Origin: Mesorhizobium sp. INR15
Lineage (GTDB): Bacteria; Pseudomonadota; Alphaproteobacteria; Rhizobiales; Rhizobiaceae
Assembly: GCF_015500075.1 (NCBI RefSeq)
Contig: NZ_CP045496.1
Coordinates: 1,793,501-1,857,500 of the forward strand
Length of the DNA stretch: 64,000 bases
Direction of reading: 5' to 3'
Shown here: positions 8,714 to 16,708 of the stretch, in pieces
Layout: the number at the start of each line of letters is the position of its first letter
Position numbering within the stretch: position 1 is the stretch's first letter
Notes under the pieces: model-generated
What the model saw: only the letters and a program-made list of their open reading frames with translations
The model's database searches: none
What the model was told of the DNA's origin: nothing
Translations under genes and position numbers: made by a program

Positions 8714-9265
8714 GTGACCGGCAAGGATGAGGCCGAACTTTCCCGGCTGATGCGGGCCGCGATCGCGGGAGATGAAAGGGCTTACGCCGACTTTCTGCAC
8801 CGGATTGCCGCGCTGGTTCGCGGGTTCGTCCGGCGCAAGATCGTGCAGGGCGGGGTCGACCCCGAGGATGTCGTGCAGGAAACTTTGCTAGCCATTCATG
8901 TGAAACGACACACCTGGCGCCAGGATGCGCCGGTGTTGCCATGGATCTACGCGATCGCACGCTTCAAGCTGATCGATGCGTTCCGGCGGCGCGGGCGGCG
9001 CATTGAGATCGATGTCGACGATATCGCCGAGACCTACGCCGAACCGGAGAACGAGACCGTGAGCGAGCGCGACATCAACCGGGCACTGGATGGCCTCTCG
9101 CCATCGCAGCGTTCGGTGGTTTCGGCGGTGTCGGTGGAAGGCCGGTCCATCGGCGAGACAGCGGCGAAGTTCGGCATCACCGAGACGGCGGTGCGAGTGT
9201 CGCTGCATCGCGGGCTTGCCGCGATTGCCAAGCGATTCGGGCAGGGGCGATTCGGGCGGGAATGA
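8714..9265 (+). CDS. ECF-family RNA polymerase sigma factor (SigF-like, DUF1109-associated)
   Basis: Sigma-70 family factor of 183 residues with region 2 (about residues 20-100, including WIYAIARFKLIDAFRRRGRR, the core-binding and -10 contact segment) and region 4 (about 120-180, with the helix-turn-helix SIGETAAKFGITETAVRVSLHRG). There is no C-terminal extension. The start is GTG at 8714, preceded by GGGGAG at 8699-8704. One base separates its stop from the ATG of the DUF1109 gene, so the pair is coupled. By analogy with SigF-NrsF in Caulobacter it may respond to oxidative or heavy-metal stress; that stimulus is inference. Confidence 0.92.
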   Translation: MTGKDEAELSRLMRAAIAGDERAYADFLHRIAALVRGFVRRKIVQGGVDPEDVVQETLLAIHVKRHTWRQDAPVLPWIYAIARFKLIDAFRRRGRRIEIDVDDIAETYAEPENETVSERDINRALDGLSPSQRSVVSAVSVEGRSIGETAAKFGITETAVRVSLHRGLAAIAKRFGQGRFGRE

Positions 9266-9266
9266 C

Positions 9267-9905
9267 ATGAGGACCGACGATCTCATCAAGGCGCTGGACG
9301 CCGATACCCGCAGCAAGGCGATGCCGCTGCAGTCGGCCTGGTGGATGGCCGCCGGTGCGGCCGCTGTGATTGCCGCCATTGTCTTCATGGTGACAATCGG
9401 TCCACGGCCCGACTTCATGGCAGCCGCGCATACGATGCGCTTCCTCTCCAAGTTCCTGTTCACGCTCGTGCTTGCTGTCAGCGCCTTTGCCTTGATCCGC
9501 GCCTTGTCGACGCCTGGCGCCTCGACCCGCAGGGCAATGGCGGGAATGATCGCCGCGCCGCTGCTGGTGATCATGGCGGTGGTTCTCGAACTCTTCGCCG
9601 TGCCCTCGGCCGACTGGGGTACAAAGATGGTCGGCACCAACATGATGATCTGCATGGCGTTCATCCCGCTGATCGGCATCGGCCCGCTTGCGGTCTTCTT
9701 GTGGATGCTGCGCTATGGCGCACCGACAAGGCCGGTGCTTGCCGGCGCGGTCGCGGGCCTGCTCGCCGGCGGCCTGGCGGCGACCTTCTATGCCGCGCAC
9801 TGCTTTGACGATTCGCCGCTTTTCGTGGCCACCTGGTACACGATCGCTATAGCGGCACTCGCCGGACTTGGTGCGATCGGCGGGCGGCTTTTCGTGCGCT
9901 GGTAA
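9267..9905 (+). CDS. NrsF-like membrane anti-sigma factor (DUF1109)
   Basis: Inner-membrane protein of 212 residues with about six helices and a short cytoplasmic N-terminus (MRTDDLIKALDADTRS), matching DUF1109/NrsF. Family members bind the adjacent ECF sigma factor and release it on stress. The N-terminal segment before the first helix is the probable sigma-binding part. A conserved-looking cysteine sits in the last loop (AAHCFDDSP), a possible metal or redox sensor. The ATG at 9267 begins one base after the sigma stop. I infer the anti-sigma role from family and position. Confidence 0.9.
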   Translation: MRTDDLIKALDADTRSKAMPLQSAWWMAAGAAAVIAAIVFMVTIGPRPDFMAAAHTMRFLSKFLFTLVLAVSAFALIRALSTPGASTRRAMAGMIAAPLLVIMAVVLELFAVPSADWGTKMVGTNMMICMAFIPLIGIGPLAVFLWMLRYGAPTRPVLAGAVAGLLAGGLAATFYAAHCFDDSPLFVATWYTIAIAALAGLGAIGGRLFVRW

Positions 9906-10054
9906 TCCGCGCGAGGATCAATACGGATCCTTAATCATGCCGGCAATTGTTTGCCGCACAGCGCCGCCGCCGGCGCCCCCAATGCAACCTTTCCTTAAAA
10001 TCGATCCGTCAGGGTTGTAGCGATAATCGATTGCACACGGGGGTGGCACGTATC

Positions 10055-12049
10055 GTGACTTGGACGGGATTGATCAGGCGGAGGTCTCACAGGCACGCAG
10101 GTTTTGTGTTGCTTGCGCTCAGTCTCAGCGCCGCTTCCGCGTCGATCCTGCTGTCGTTCCTGGATGTCAGTGCCGAGGCCCTCAAGCTCTGTTTGCAGGT
10201 ATCGGTCGCGGTCGCGGCTGGCGCCTTCCTCCTGGCGGCACTGTTCATCCGCCGCATCACCGAGGATCGCCGCCAGATCGCCGAGAGCGAACAGCGCTTC
10301 CGCCGCGCGATGGAGGATTCGGCAATCGGTGTCGCCATCGTCGGCCTCGACGGGCGTATCCTGCAGACCAACCCGGCCTTCGCCGCCATGCTCGGCTATA
10401 CCAGGGAGGAGATCGAGGCGCTGACCTTCTTTCAGCTGACCCATCCCGACGACCTGGAGATTGGCCGCGAAACGATGGCGGGCTTGAAAGAGGGCAAGGT
10501 CAACTCGTTCCGCTTCGAAAAACGCTACCTCAAGAAGGACGGAACGCCCGTCTGGACCCAGCTTGCCGGCTCCGTCATCCGCGACCAAGACAACGGCCGC
10601 CCGCTCTATCTCGTCTCGCAGGTTGAGGATATCGACGCACGCAAGCAATCCGAAGCCCGCATCGCCGAAGTGGAAACGCGCTGGAATTTTGCGCTGGCCG
10701 GCGCCGGCCAAGGCGTGTGGGATCTGAATCTGCGGCGAGGCGGCACGACCTACTCCACAACCTGGGCGAACATGCTCGGCTATGACGAGGGCGAGCTTGA
10801 CGGTGACCCAGACCATTGGCTGACGATGATCCATCCCGACGATCGCCAGACTGTCGCCGAAGCCGACCGGGCCCATCTCGATGGCGAGACGCCATTCTTC
10901 GAAGCCGAATTCAGGATGCGGCACAAGGATGGCCGCTGGATCTGGATTCTCGATCGTGGCAAGGCCATCGAGCGTGATGCGGAAGGCCAGTTGATCAGGG
11001 CCATCGGCAGCCTCACCGACATCACCCAGCGCAAGCAGTCCGAAGAGCGCCTCATGATCTCGGCGGCGTTGCTGGCCGACGAGAAGGAGCGGCTGCGGGT
11101 AACGCTGCAATCGATCGGCGATGCCGTCATCTGCACCGATGCCGCCAACCGCGTCACCTTCATGAACCCGGTCGCGGAAAAACTGACCGGGATCGCCGTC
11201 GCCGATGCCCTCGGCAAGACACTTGGCCATGTCTACTGGGCGGTCGACGAGGAAACCGGGCAGAGGATTGGCGTGGCGCGGCCGTCGGCCGGCAGCAAGG
11301 CCCCTGCTGATCAGAACAGCCGCGCGGTGCTTATCCGGCGCGACGATACGCGCTGCAGCATTCGTCAGGTCGTCTCACCGATCATCAATGAGCGTAACGA
11401 ATTCAGCGGTCTGGTGATCGTCTTCCAGGACTTCACCGATGCACGTGCACTGCAGCGCCAACTGGCCTATGCCGCCGCGCATGACCCGTTGACCGGACTT
11501 GCCAATCGCTCAAGCTTCATCCGCACCATGGAGGAACTGGTCGACCAGGTCCGCAGGCCTGACGTCACAGCGCGGCCCGGGGGCGTGGAGCATCAGTTCA
11601 TGTTCATCGACCTCGATCATTTCAAACTGGTCAATGATACCGGCGGTCACGCCGCGGGCGATGCCTTGCTGAAACAGGTTGCGGAGACCATTCGCAACGT
11701 TCTCGGTCAGGAGGACATTGTCGCGCGGCTGGGCGGCGACGAATTCGCGGTTGTCCTGAAGTCCGGCTCGGCCACCGGCGCCAAGATCGCCGCGCGGTCG
11801 ATTATCGATGCGATCCTCGGGTTGGGATTCATCTGGGACGGCCGGCCGCATTCGATCGGCGCCAGCATTGGCCTCGCTCCAATCCGCCCCGATTGCGGGG
11901 AGGTCGACGAGATCATCGCCCAGGCCGACGCTGCCTGCTACGCCGCCAAGGCAGCCGGGCGAGGCTGCGTTTCGGTAGCGCCCGACAAGAAGGCGACGGC
12001 TGACAGGCAGAGCATCGAGACGCCCAAGCCGCTGGCCGCGGCGTCCTGA
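10055..12049 (+). CDS. Membrane-anchored PAS-PAS-PAS-GGDEF protein, probable diguanylate cyclase
   Basis: About 664 residues. Two N-terminal helices (about 15-65), then three PAS domains with PAC motifs (about 80-190, 209-327, 347-462), then a GGDEF domain (about 475-640) with intact RLGGDEF (GGDEF at 560-564). It should make cyclic di-GMP from two GTP. The inhibitory RxxD site is absent: the residues at the I-site position read GQED, so product inhibition is probably weak. There is no EAL domain. The start is uncertain; I use GTG 10055 (MTWTGLIRRR), 12 bases after a GGGG run, but the frame is open back to 9947. It stands alone, converging on hbdA. Confidence 0.88.
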   Translation: MTWTGLIRRRSHRHAGFVLLALSLSAASASILLSFLDVSAEALKLCLQVSVAVAAGAFLLAALFIRRITEDRRQIAESEQRFRRAMEDSAIGVAIVGLDGRILQTNPAFAAMLGYTREEIEALTFFQLTHPDDLEIGRETMAGLKEGKVNSFRFEKRYLKKDGTPVWTQLAGSVIRDQDNGRPLYLVSQVEDIDARKQSEARIAEVETRWNFALAGAGQGVWDLNLRRGGTTYSTTWANMLGYDEGELDGDPDHWLTMIHPDDRQTVAEADRAHLDGETPFFEAEFRMRHKDGRWIWILDRGKAIERDAEGQLIRAIGSLTDITQRKQSEERLMISAALLADEKERLRVTLQSIGDAVICTDAANRVTFMNPVAEKLTGIAVADALGKTLGHVYWAVDEETGQRIGVARPSAGSKAPADQNSRAVLIRRDDTRCSIRQVVSPIINERNEFSGLVIVFQDFTDARALQRQLAYAAAHDPLTGLANRSSFIRTMEELVDQVRRPDVTARPGGVEHQFMFIDLDHFKLVNDTGGHAAGDALLKQVAETIRNVLGQEDIVARLGGDEFAVVLKSGSATGAKIAARSIIDAILGLGFIWDGRPHSIGASIGLAPIRPDCGEVDEIIAQADAACYAAKAAGRGCVSVAPDKKATADRQSIETPKPLAAAS

Positions 12050-12065
12050 AGTTCCGGATAGAGGA

Positions 12066-12944
12066 TCAGCGCGTCGGGACGGGGTGCTCGCCGCGATAGT
12101 CGTAGAAGCCGCGTCCGGTCTTGCGGCCGAGCCAGCCAGCCTCGACATATTTCACCAGCAGCGGGCAGGGGCGGTATTTCGAATCCGACAATCCGTCATG
12201 CAGCACCTGCATGATCGACAGGCAGGTGTCGAGGCCGATGAAATCGGCCAGCTGCAGAGGCCCCATCGGATGGTTGGCGCCAAGCCGCATGGCGGTGTCG
12301 ATGGCATCGACCGAGCCGACACCCTCGTAAAGCGTGTAGATCGCCTCGTTGATCATCGGCAGCAGGATGCGGTTGACGATGAAGGCCGGAAAATCCTCCG
12401 AGACCGTGATCGTCTTGTCGAGCTGCTTCACATAGGTTTTCGCCGCCTCGAAGGTCTGGTCCTCGGTGGCGATGCCGCGCACCAGTTCGACCAGCTTCAT
12501 CAGCGGAACCGGGTTCATGAAATGTATGCCGATGAACCGCTCGGGCCTGTCGGTCTGCGCGGCAAGCCGGGTAATCGAGATCGATGAGGTGTTCGTCGCC
12601 AGGATGGCTTCGGGGTTAAGCTGCGGGCAAAGCTGGGCGTAGATCTTGCGCTTGACCGTTTCATCCTCGGTCGCCGCCTCGATCACGAGATCGGCGCCGG
12701 CGAGGTCCGCCATGGCGGGTGCCGCCGAGATGCGGGCTATCGCATCGTTGCGGACCTTTTCGTCAAGCTTGCCGGAGCCTACCTGGCGGGCCATGTTGCC
12801 ACTGATGGTGGCGATGCCCTTCTCGATGCGGTCTGGCGAAATGTCGTAGATCAGGACCTTGAAGCCTGAAAGCGCGGAGACATGGGCGATACCGCCGCCC
12901 ATTTGGCCCGCGCCGATGATGCCGATCGTCTCGATCTTGCTCAT
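12066..12944 (-). CDS. hbdA: 3-hydroxybutyryl-CoA dehydrogenase
   Basis: Interconverts 3-hydroxybutyryl-CoA and acetoacetyl-CoA using NAD(P); 292 residues, the normal length. The Rossmann motif GIIGAGQMGGGIAH is at residues 8-21. The catalytic region includes FIGIHFMNPVPLMKLVELV and, in the C-terminal domain, DFPAFIVNRILLPMINEAI and GPLQLADFIGLD. It starts at ATG 12944 (MSKIETIG). It lies downstream of etfBA on the same strand, consistent with a role in fatty-acyl or PHB-related oxidation, but a terminator and a 207-base gap separate them. It ends 16 bases from the convergent GGDEF gene. Confidence 0.92.
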   Translation of the reverse strand: MSKIETIGIIGAGQMGGGIAHVSALSGFKVLIYDISPDRIEKGIATISGNMARQVGSGKLDEKVRNDAIARISAAPAMADLAGADLVIEAATEDETVKRKIYAQLCPQLNPEAILATNTSSISITRLAAQTDRPERFIGIHFMNPVPLMKLVELVRGIATEDQTFEAAKTYVKQLDKTITVSEDFPAFIVNRILLPMINEAIYTLYEGVGSVDAIDTAMRLGANHPMGPLQLADFIGLDTCLSIMQVLHDGLSDSKYRPCPLLVKYVEAGWLGRKTGRGFYDYRGEHPVPTR

Positions 12945-12960
12945 TTCACCGATCCCGTCT

Positions 12961-13055
12961 GGAGCATTTTCCGCTGAAACGCGAAATGCTCCATTTTTTG
13001 TTTTCCCGCAATTCCGGACGCAAAACCACTGCGCACTTTTGCTGGAGCAGCCTTG
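12961..13055. repeat. Rhizobial-type intergenic palindromic element
   Basis: A perfect inverted repeat GGAGCATTT (12961-12969) / AAATGCTCC (12984-12992) is followed by a T-rich spacer and a second imperfect palindrome (about 13007-13053) with inner arms GCAAAA and TTTTGC. The composition and wording resemble palindromic repeats I recall as dispersed in rhizobial intergenic regions. It lies between the etfA terminator and hbdA. Confidence 0.6.
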
Positions 13056-13088
13056 GCCTTGTGGCCTGCTTTTTGTGCAGTGCAAACT

Positions 13089-13122
13089 AAAAGGGCGGGG
13101 CGACTTCGTCTACCCCACCCTT
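13089..13122 (-). terminator. Rho-independent terminator of etfBA
   Basis: On the minus strand AAGGGTGGGG (13113-13122) pairs with CCCCGCCCTT (13091-13100), with one G-T wobble, a 12-base loop and a TTTT run. It is 30 bases beyond the etfA stop and separates etfBA from hbdA. Confidence 0.75.
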
Positions 13123-13151
13123 CACTATTTAATACGCTTGGGCAGAAAGCG

Positions 13152-14081
13152 TCAAAGCGCCTTTTGCAGTTCCGGCAAGATGACGAAAAGGTCGCCGACA
13201 AGGCCGTAGTCCGCGACCTGGAAGATTGGCGCTTCCTCGTCCTTGTTGATGGCGACGATGACCTTGCTGTCCTTCATGCCGGCGAGGTGCTGGATGGCGC
13301 CGGAGATGCCGACGGCAATGTAGAGGTCGGGAGCGACCACCTTGCCGGTCTGGCCGACCTGCCAGTCGTTCGGGGCATAGCCGGCATCGACAGCGGCGCG
13401 GGAGGCACCGACAGCTGCGCCGAGCTTGTCGGCGACGGGAAGGATAACCTCCTGGAACTTCTCCGAGGAACCCAGTGCGCGGCCCCCCGAGATGATGATC
13501 TTGGCCGAGGTGAGCTCCGGACGGTCGGTTTCGGAAAGCTTGTTCTCGACAAAGCTGGATAGGCCGGGATTGGCGGCGGCCTTGACGGTTTCGATCGCTG
13601 CCGAACCACCTTCCGGGGCTGCCTGGAAGGAGGCTGTGCGTACGGTGATGACCTTCTTGGCGTCGGTCGACTGTACGGTCTGGATGGCGTTGCCGGCATA
13701 GATCGGGCGCTTGAACGTGTCGGGCGAGACCACTTCGATGATCTCGGATACCTGCGCGACGTCGAGCAGGGCAGCCACGCGCGGCGCGACATTCTTGCCC
13801 GACGAGGTCGCCGGTGCGATGATCGTGTCGTAGGCGCCGGCCAGTGAGACGACGAGTGCCGCCATCGGTTCGGCAAGACGCTCGGTCAGTTCGTCGGCTT
13901 CGGCCAACAGCACCTTGCTGACGCCCTTGAGCTTGGCGGCAGCATCGGCAGCCGGCTTGGCGCCCTTGCCTGCCACCAGTACATGCACGTCCGAACCGAT
14001 CTGGAGCGCGGCCGAAAGCGCCTTGGCGGTCTGGTCGGAAAGCGTTGCGTTGTCGTGTTCGGCGATGAGGAGAATTGCCAT
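13152..14081 (-). CDS. etfA: Electron transfer flavoprotein subunit alpha
   Basis: FAD-carrying subunit of ETF, which takes electrons from acyl-CoA and related dehydrogenases and passes them to ETF-ubiquinone oxidoreductase. It has 309 residues. The C-terminal FAD domain is well conserved: GGRALGSSEKF, GASRAAVDAGYAP, QVGQTGKVVAPDLYIAVGIS, AIQHLAGMK and a final ADYGLVGDLF. The N-terminal half is the variable nucleotide-fold domain. It follows etfB by 24 bases in one operon and is ended by a strong terminator. Confidence 0.96.
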   Translation of the reverse strand: MAILLIAEHDNATLSDQTAKALSAALQIGSDVHVLVAGKGAKPAADAAAKLKGVSKVLLAEADELTERLAEPMAALVVSLAGAYDTIIAPATSSGKNVAPRVAALLDVAQVSEIIEVVSPDTFKRPIYAGNAIQTVQSTDAKKVITVRTASFQAAPEGGSAAIETVKAAANPGLSSFVENKLSETDRPELTSAKIIISGGRALGSSEKFQEVILPVADKLGAAVGASRAAVDAGYAPNDWQVGQTGKVVAPDLYIAVGISGAIQHLAGMKDSKVIVAINKDEEAPIFQVADYGLVGDLFVILPELQKAL

Positions 14082-14105
14082 TTTATCTGTTCCTTTCCCG
14101 ATCGC

Positions 14106-14855
14106 TTACAGCACGCCGGCTTCGTTCTTGAGCTTGTCTACCAGTTCGGCGACGCTCTTGACCTTGACGCCTGCCTTGCGGCCGCTCGGCTCCTCGGTCT
14201 TGATGACCTTGAGGCGCGGCTTGACGTCGGCGCCGTAGTCGGCCGGGCTCTTTTCGTCGAGCTGCTTCTTCTTGGCCTTCATGATGTTGGGCAGCGAAGC
14301 ATAGCGCGGCTGGTTGAGGCGAAGGTCAGCGGTGACGATCGCCGGCATCTTCAGTTCCACCGTCTGCAGGCCGCCGTCGACTTCGCGCGTTACCTTGGCC
14401 TTGTCGCCTTCGATCACCACCTTGGAGGCGAAGGTGCCCTGTGCCCAGCCCAGAAGGGCGGCCAGCATCTGGCCGGTCTGGTTGGAATCGTCGTCGATCG
14501 CCTGCTTGCCGAGGATGACGAGGCCGGGCTGTTCGGCGTCGACGACGCCCTTCAGCACCTTGGCGACGCCGAGCGGCTCGGTCTGTTCGTCGGTCTTGAC
14601 CAGGATGGCGCGGTCGGCGCCCATGGCGAGCGCGTTACGCAAGGTCTCCTGCGCCTGCTGCGGGCCGATCGAAACGACGATGATCTCTTCCGCCTTGCCG
14701 GCCTCTTTCAGCCGGATCGCCTCTTCAACCGCGATCTCGTCGAACGGGTTCATCGCCATCTTGACGTTGGCCAGTTCAACCGCCGAGCCATCAGCCTTGA
14801 CGCGAACCTTGACGTTCGCGTCGACAACCCGCTTCACGGGCACAAGGATCTTCAT
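14106..14855 (-). CDS. etfB: Electron transfer flavoprotein subunit beta
   Basis: AMP-binding partner of EtfA, 249 residues. It begins MKILVPVKRVVDANVKV and carries the ETF-beta signature around AMNPFDEIAVEEAIRLKE and the AMP-site segment GADRAILVKTDEQTEPLGVA. The recognition-loop region after KQAIDDDSNQTGQMLAALLGW is intact. First gene of etfB-etfA; the upstream 213-base gap presumably holds its promoter and an inverted repeat. Confidence 0.96.
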   Translation of the reverse strand: MKILVPVKRVVDANVKVRVKADGSAVELANVKMAMNPFDEIAVEEAIRLKEAGKAEEIIVVSIGPQQAQETLRNALAMGADRAILVKTDEQTEPLGVAKVLKGVVDAEQPGLVILGKQAIDDDSNQTGQMLAALLGWAQGTFASKVVIEGDKAKVTREVDGGLQTVELKMPAIVTADLRLNQPRYASLPNIMKAKKKQLDEKSPADYGADVKPRLKVIKTEEPSGRKAGVKVKSVAELVDKLKNEAGVL

Positions 14856-14943
14856 TTGCCTGTCACCTCTTCACGCTAGTTGGGCGCGCTATAACAGCCT
14901 GCGCCCCTTCTGAGTTGTCGAAAGCCGACATTCCTGACTGAAT

Positions 14944-14969
14944 TCCGGCCAGACGGAATTCTGGCCGGA
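14944..14969. repeat. Perfect inverted repeat upstream of etfB
   Basis: TCCGGCCAGA (14944-14953) and TCTGGCCGGA (14960-14969) form a 10-base perfect inverted repeat around a 6-base loop. It sits 89 bases upstream of etfB and 100 bases past the rhomboid stop. No T-run follows on either strand, so an operator or a processed mRNA end are both possible. The rest of the 14856-15068 gap shows nothing I can name. Confidence 0.45.
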
Positions 14970-15068
14970 TGGAAATTCTGGTCTTTGACCGCCTTGGGCT
15001 GCGACGGAGACGTTTCCGTAGTTGTGGTAACCTCGCACGTCAATACGCTGAAAGCTGCTCAAATCGGT

Positions 15069-15869
15069 TCAGTTCGGGCCAGAAGGATTTCCTCGGCCCC
15101 AGCGCGTTGTGGTGGCTGGCGGTTCAGGCGCCGCTGGTTCAGCGGCAACCGGTGGCTGGTCAGGGGCCGGAGCCACGGTATCCTCGTCCGCACCGGCAAA
15201 CAGCGGCACGCCCCGGCTGCGCAAGACGAGCACCAGCACGGCGCCCGCCATGATGCCGCCGATGTGGCAGGCCCAGGAAATCTGGTCTTCGCCACCGGCG
15301 GCGAACATCACGACCTGGAACAGCACCCATAGAACAAGCGGGATAAAGGCCGGGATGCGCAGCGGAATGCGGGCAAAGGCGAGCACCCAGACTTTCACCC
15401 TGGGATAGAGGATCAGATAGGCGACCACGACGCCGGCGATGGCGCCGGACGCACCGATCAGCGGCGCCTGCGAGTCCCAGGCGACCAGGCCCTGGAAGGC
15501 GGCGCCGGCAATCGCGCACAGCAGATAGAAGATAAGATAGCGGATGTGGCCGAGCGCATCCTCGACATTGTCGCCAAACACCCACAGGAACAGCATGTTG
15601 CCGCCGAGGTGGAATATATCGGCATGCAGGAAGGAATAGGTGACGTAGCTGAGGCTTTCGGGAATCACCACGAAGCGGGGATCGAGCTCAGCCGTGTTGT
15701 GGACGACGGACGGGATGAAACCAAGGCCGAGCACGGCTGCGTTGGAGAACTGTTCGCCGCCAAGCGCGGTAGCGAAATAGACCAGGGCGTTGACCACGAT
15801 CAGGCCGATCGTCACATATTGCAGTCGGATATGGCGCAGCCTGTTGGTGTCATAAAGCGGGATGAACAT
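15069..15869 (-). CDS. Rhomboid family intramembrane serine protease
   Basis: Cleaves membrane proteins within the bilayer; 266 residues with about six to seven helices. The catalytic dyad is visible: Ser141 in GASGAIAG and His202 in CHIGGIMAG. The conserved HxxxN element appears as HLGGNMLFLWVFGDNVED (His87, Asn91). A proline- and alanine-rich cytoplasmic or periplasmic tail follows residue 225. The start is ATG 15869 with GGGAGGGGG about 9 bases upstream. Substrate is unknown. It lies just before the adenosyltransferase gene's stop (30-base gap), probably in the same transcript. Confidence 0.9.
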   Translation of the reverse strand: MFIPLYDTNRLRHIRLQYVTIGLIVVNALVYFATALGGEQFSNAAVLGLGFIPSVVHNTAELDPRFVVIPESLSYVTYSFLHADIFHLGGNMLFLWVFGDNVEDALGHIRYLIFYLLCAIAGAAFQGLVAWDSQAPLIGASGAIAGVVVAYLILYPRVKVWVLAFARIPLRIPAFIPLVLWVLFQVVMFAAGGEDQISWACHIGGIMAGAVLVLVLRSRGVPLFAGADEDTVAPAPDQPPVAAEPAAPEPPATTTRWGRGNPSGPN

Positions 15870-15899
15870 CGGTGCCGGCCCCCTCCCGCCCTGGCAAAA

Positions 15900-16481
15900 T
15901 CAGCGGTTCTTGCCGGGAACCCATAACACGTCGGCGTTTCCGTTGTCATTGACCGCCCGCGCCGCGACAAACAGGAAATCGGACACCCGGTTGATGTATT
16001 TCAGCCCGTCGCGGTTGACGTGTTCGCTTGCATCCTGCGCCAGGGCAACCATCAGCCGTTCGGCCCGCCGCGCCACGGTGCGGGCGAGGTGCAGTGCCGC
16101 CGCCGCCGGCGAGCCGCCGTTCAGCACAAAGGACTTGAGCGGCTGCAGATCCTTGTTGAGGGCATCGATATCGTGCTCGACGCGATCGGTCTGCGTGGCC
16201 GTCATGCGCAGCGGCTCATAGCCGAGCGGCTTGCCGTCGTCCGGCACGGCCAGATCGGCGCCGAGGTCGAAGAGATCGTTCTGGATGCGGGCGAGCATGG
16301 CGTCGATCGCCGGATGAGCCGTTTCGGTGTGAACGCGCGCCATGCCGATGCAGGCATTGGCTTCGTCGACGGTACCGTAAGCGTCGACCCTCAGGTCGGA
16401 TTTCAGCCGCCGTTCGCCGGTGCCGAGGCCGGTGGTGCCGTCGTCGCCGGTACGCGTGTAGATCTTGTTGATCTTGACCAT
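15900..16481 (-). CDS. Cob(I)alamin adenosyltransferase, PduO type
   Basis: Transfers the adenosyl group of ATP to cob(I)alamin, giving coenzyme B12; 193 residues. The N-terminal ATP-site signature TRTGDDGTTGLGTGERRLKSD and AYGTVDEANACIGMAR are intact, and the C-terminal FVLNGGSPAAAALHLARTVARRAER carries the conserved arginine/glutamate pair of this family. The length is usual. It follows the small HIG1-like gene by 13 bases. Likely housekeeping rather than part of a propanediol microcompartment, since no pdu genes are near. Confidence 0.93.
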   Translation of the reverse strand: MVKINKIYTRTGDDGTTGLGTGERRLKSDLRVDAYGTVDEANACIGMARVHTETAHPAIDAMLARIQNDLFDLGADLAVPDDGKPLGYEPLRMTATQTDRVEHDIDALNKDLQPLKSFVLNGGSPAAAALHLARTVARRAERLMVALAQDASEHVNRDGLKYINRVSDFLFVAARAVNDNGNADVLWVPGKNR

Positions 16482-16494
16482 GCCTTGGCCGCCG

Positions 16495-16686
16495 TTACTT
16501 GCGGGTGAAATACACGGCGGCCAGGATCAGCACCAAGGCCAGGAATTGCAACAGGACGCGGGCCTGCATCAGCTTGTTGGAGGTCACGCCGGAGCCGCCG
16601 CGCATCATGTTGATGAGGCCTCGGATCAGCACGATCACCACGGCGACCATGACCAGGACGGCGAGGATGTTGAAGACGGTTGCCAT
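16495..16686 (-). CDS. Small twin-transmembrane protein, HIG1 domain-like
   Basis: A 63-residue protein with two helices (about 4-26 and 41-59) joined by a polar loop RGLINMMRGGSGVTSNKLMQAR, matching the twin-transmembrane, HIG1-like proteins common in alphaproteobacteria. HIG1 proteins in mitochondria support cytochrome oxidase; the bacterial role is not settled. Start ATG 16686; an in-frame upstream extension to 16773 overlaps the SDR gene and lacks support. It precedes the adenosyltransferase gene by 13 bases and is probably cotranscribed. Confidence 0.8.
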   Translation of the reverse strand: MATVFNILAVLVMVAVVIVLIRGLINMMRGGSGVTSNKLMQARVLLQFLALVLILAAVYFTRK

Positions 16687-16708
16687 GGTGTGTTTCCAGT
16701 TTGTTGGT

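Noticed and set aside
14944..14969. The inverted repeat as a terminator of the rhomboid gene
   Set aside because: No U-run follows on the minus strand and it is 100 bases past the stop; kept as a bare inverted repeat.
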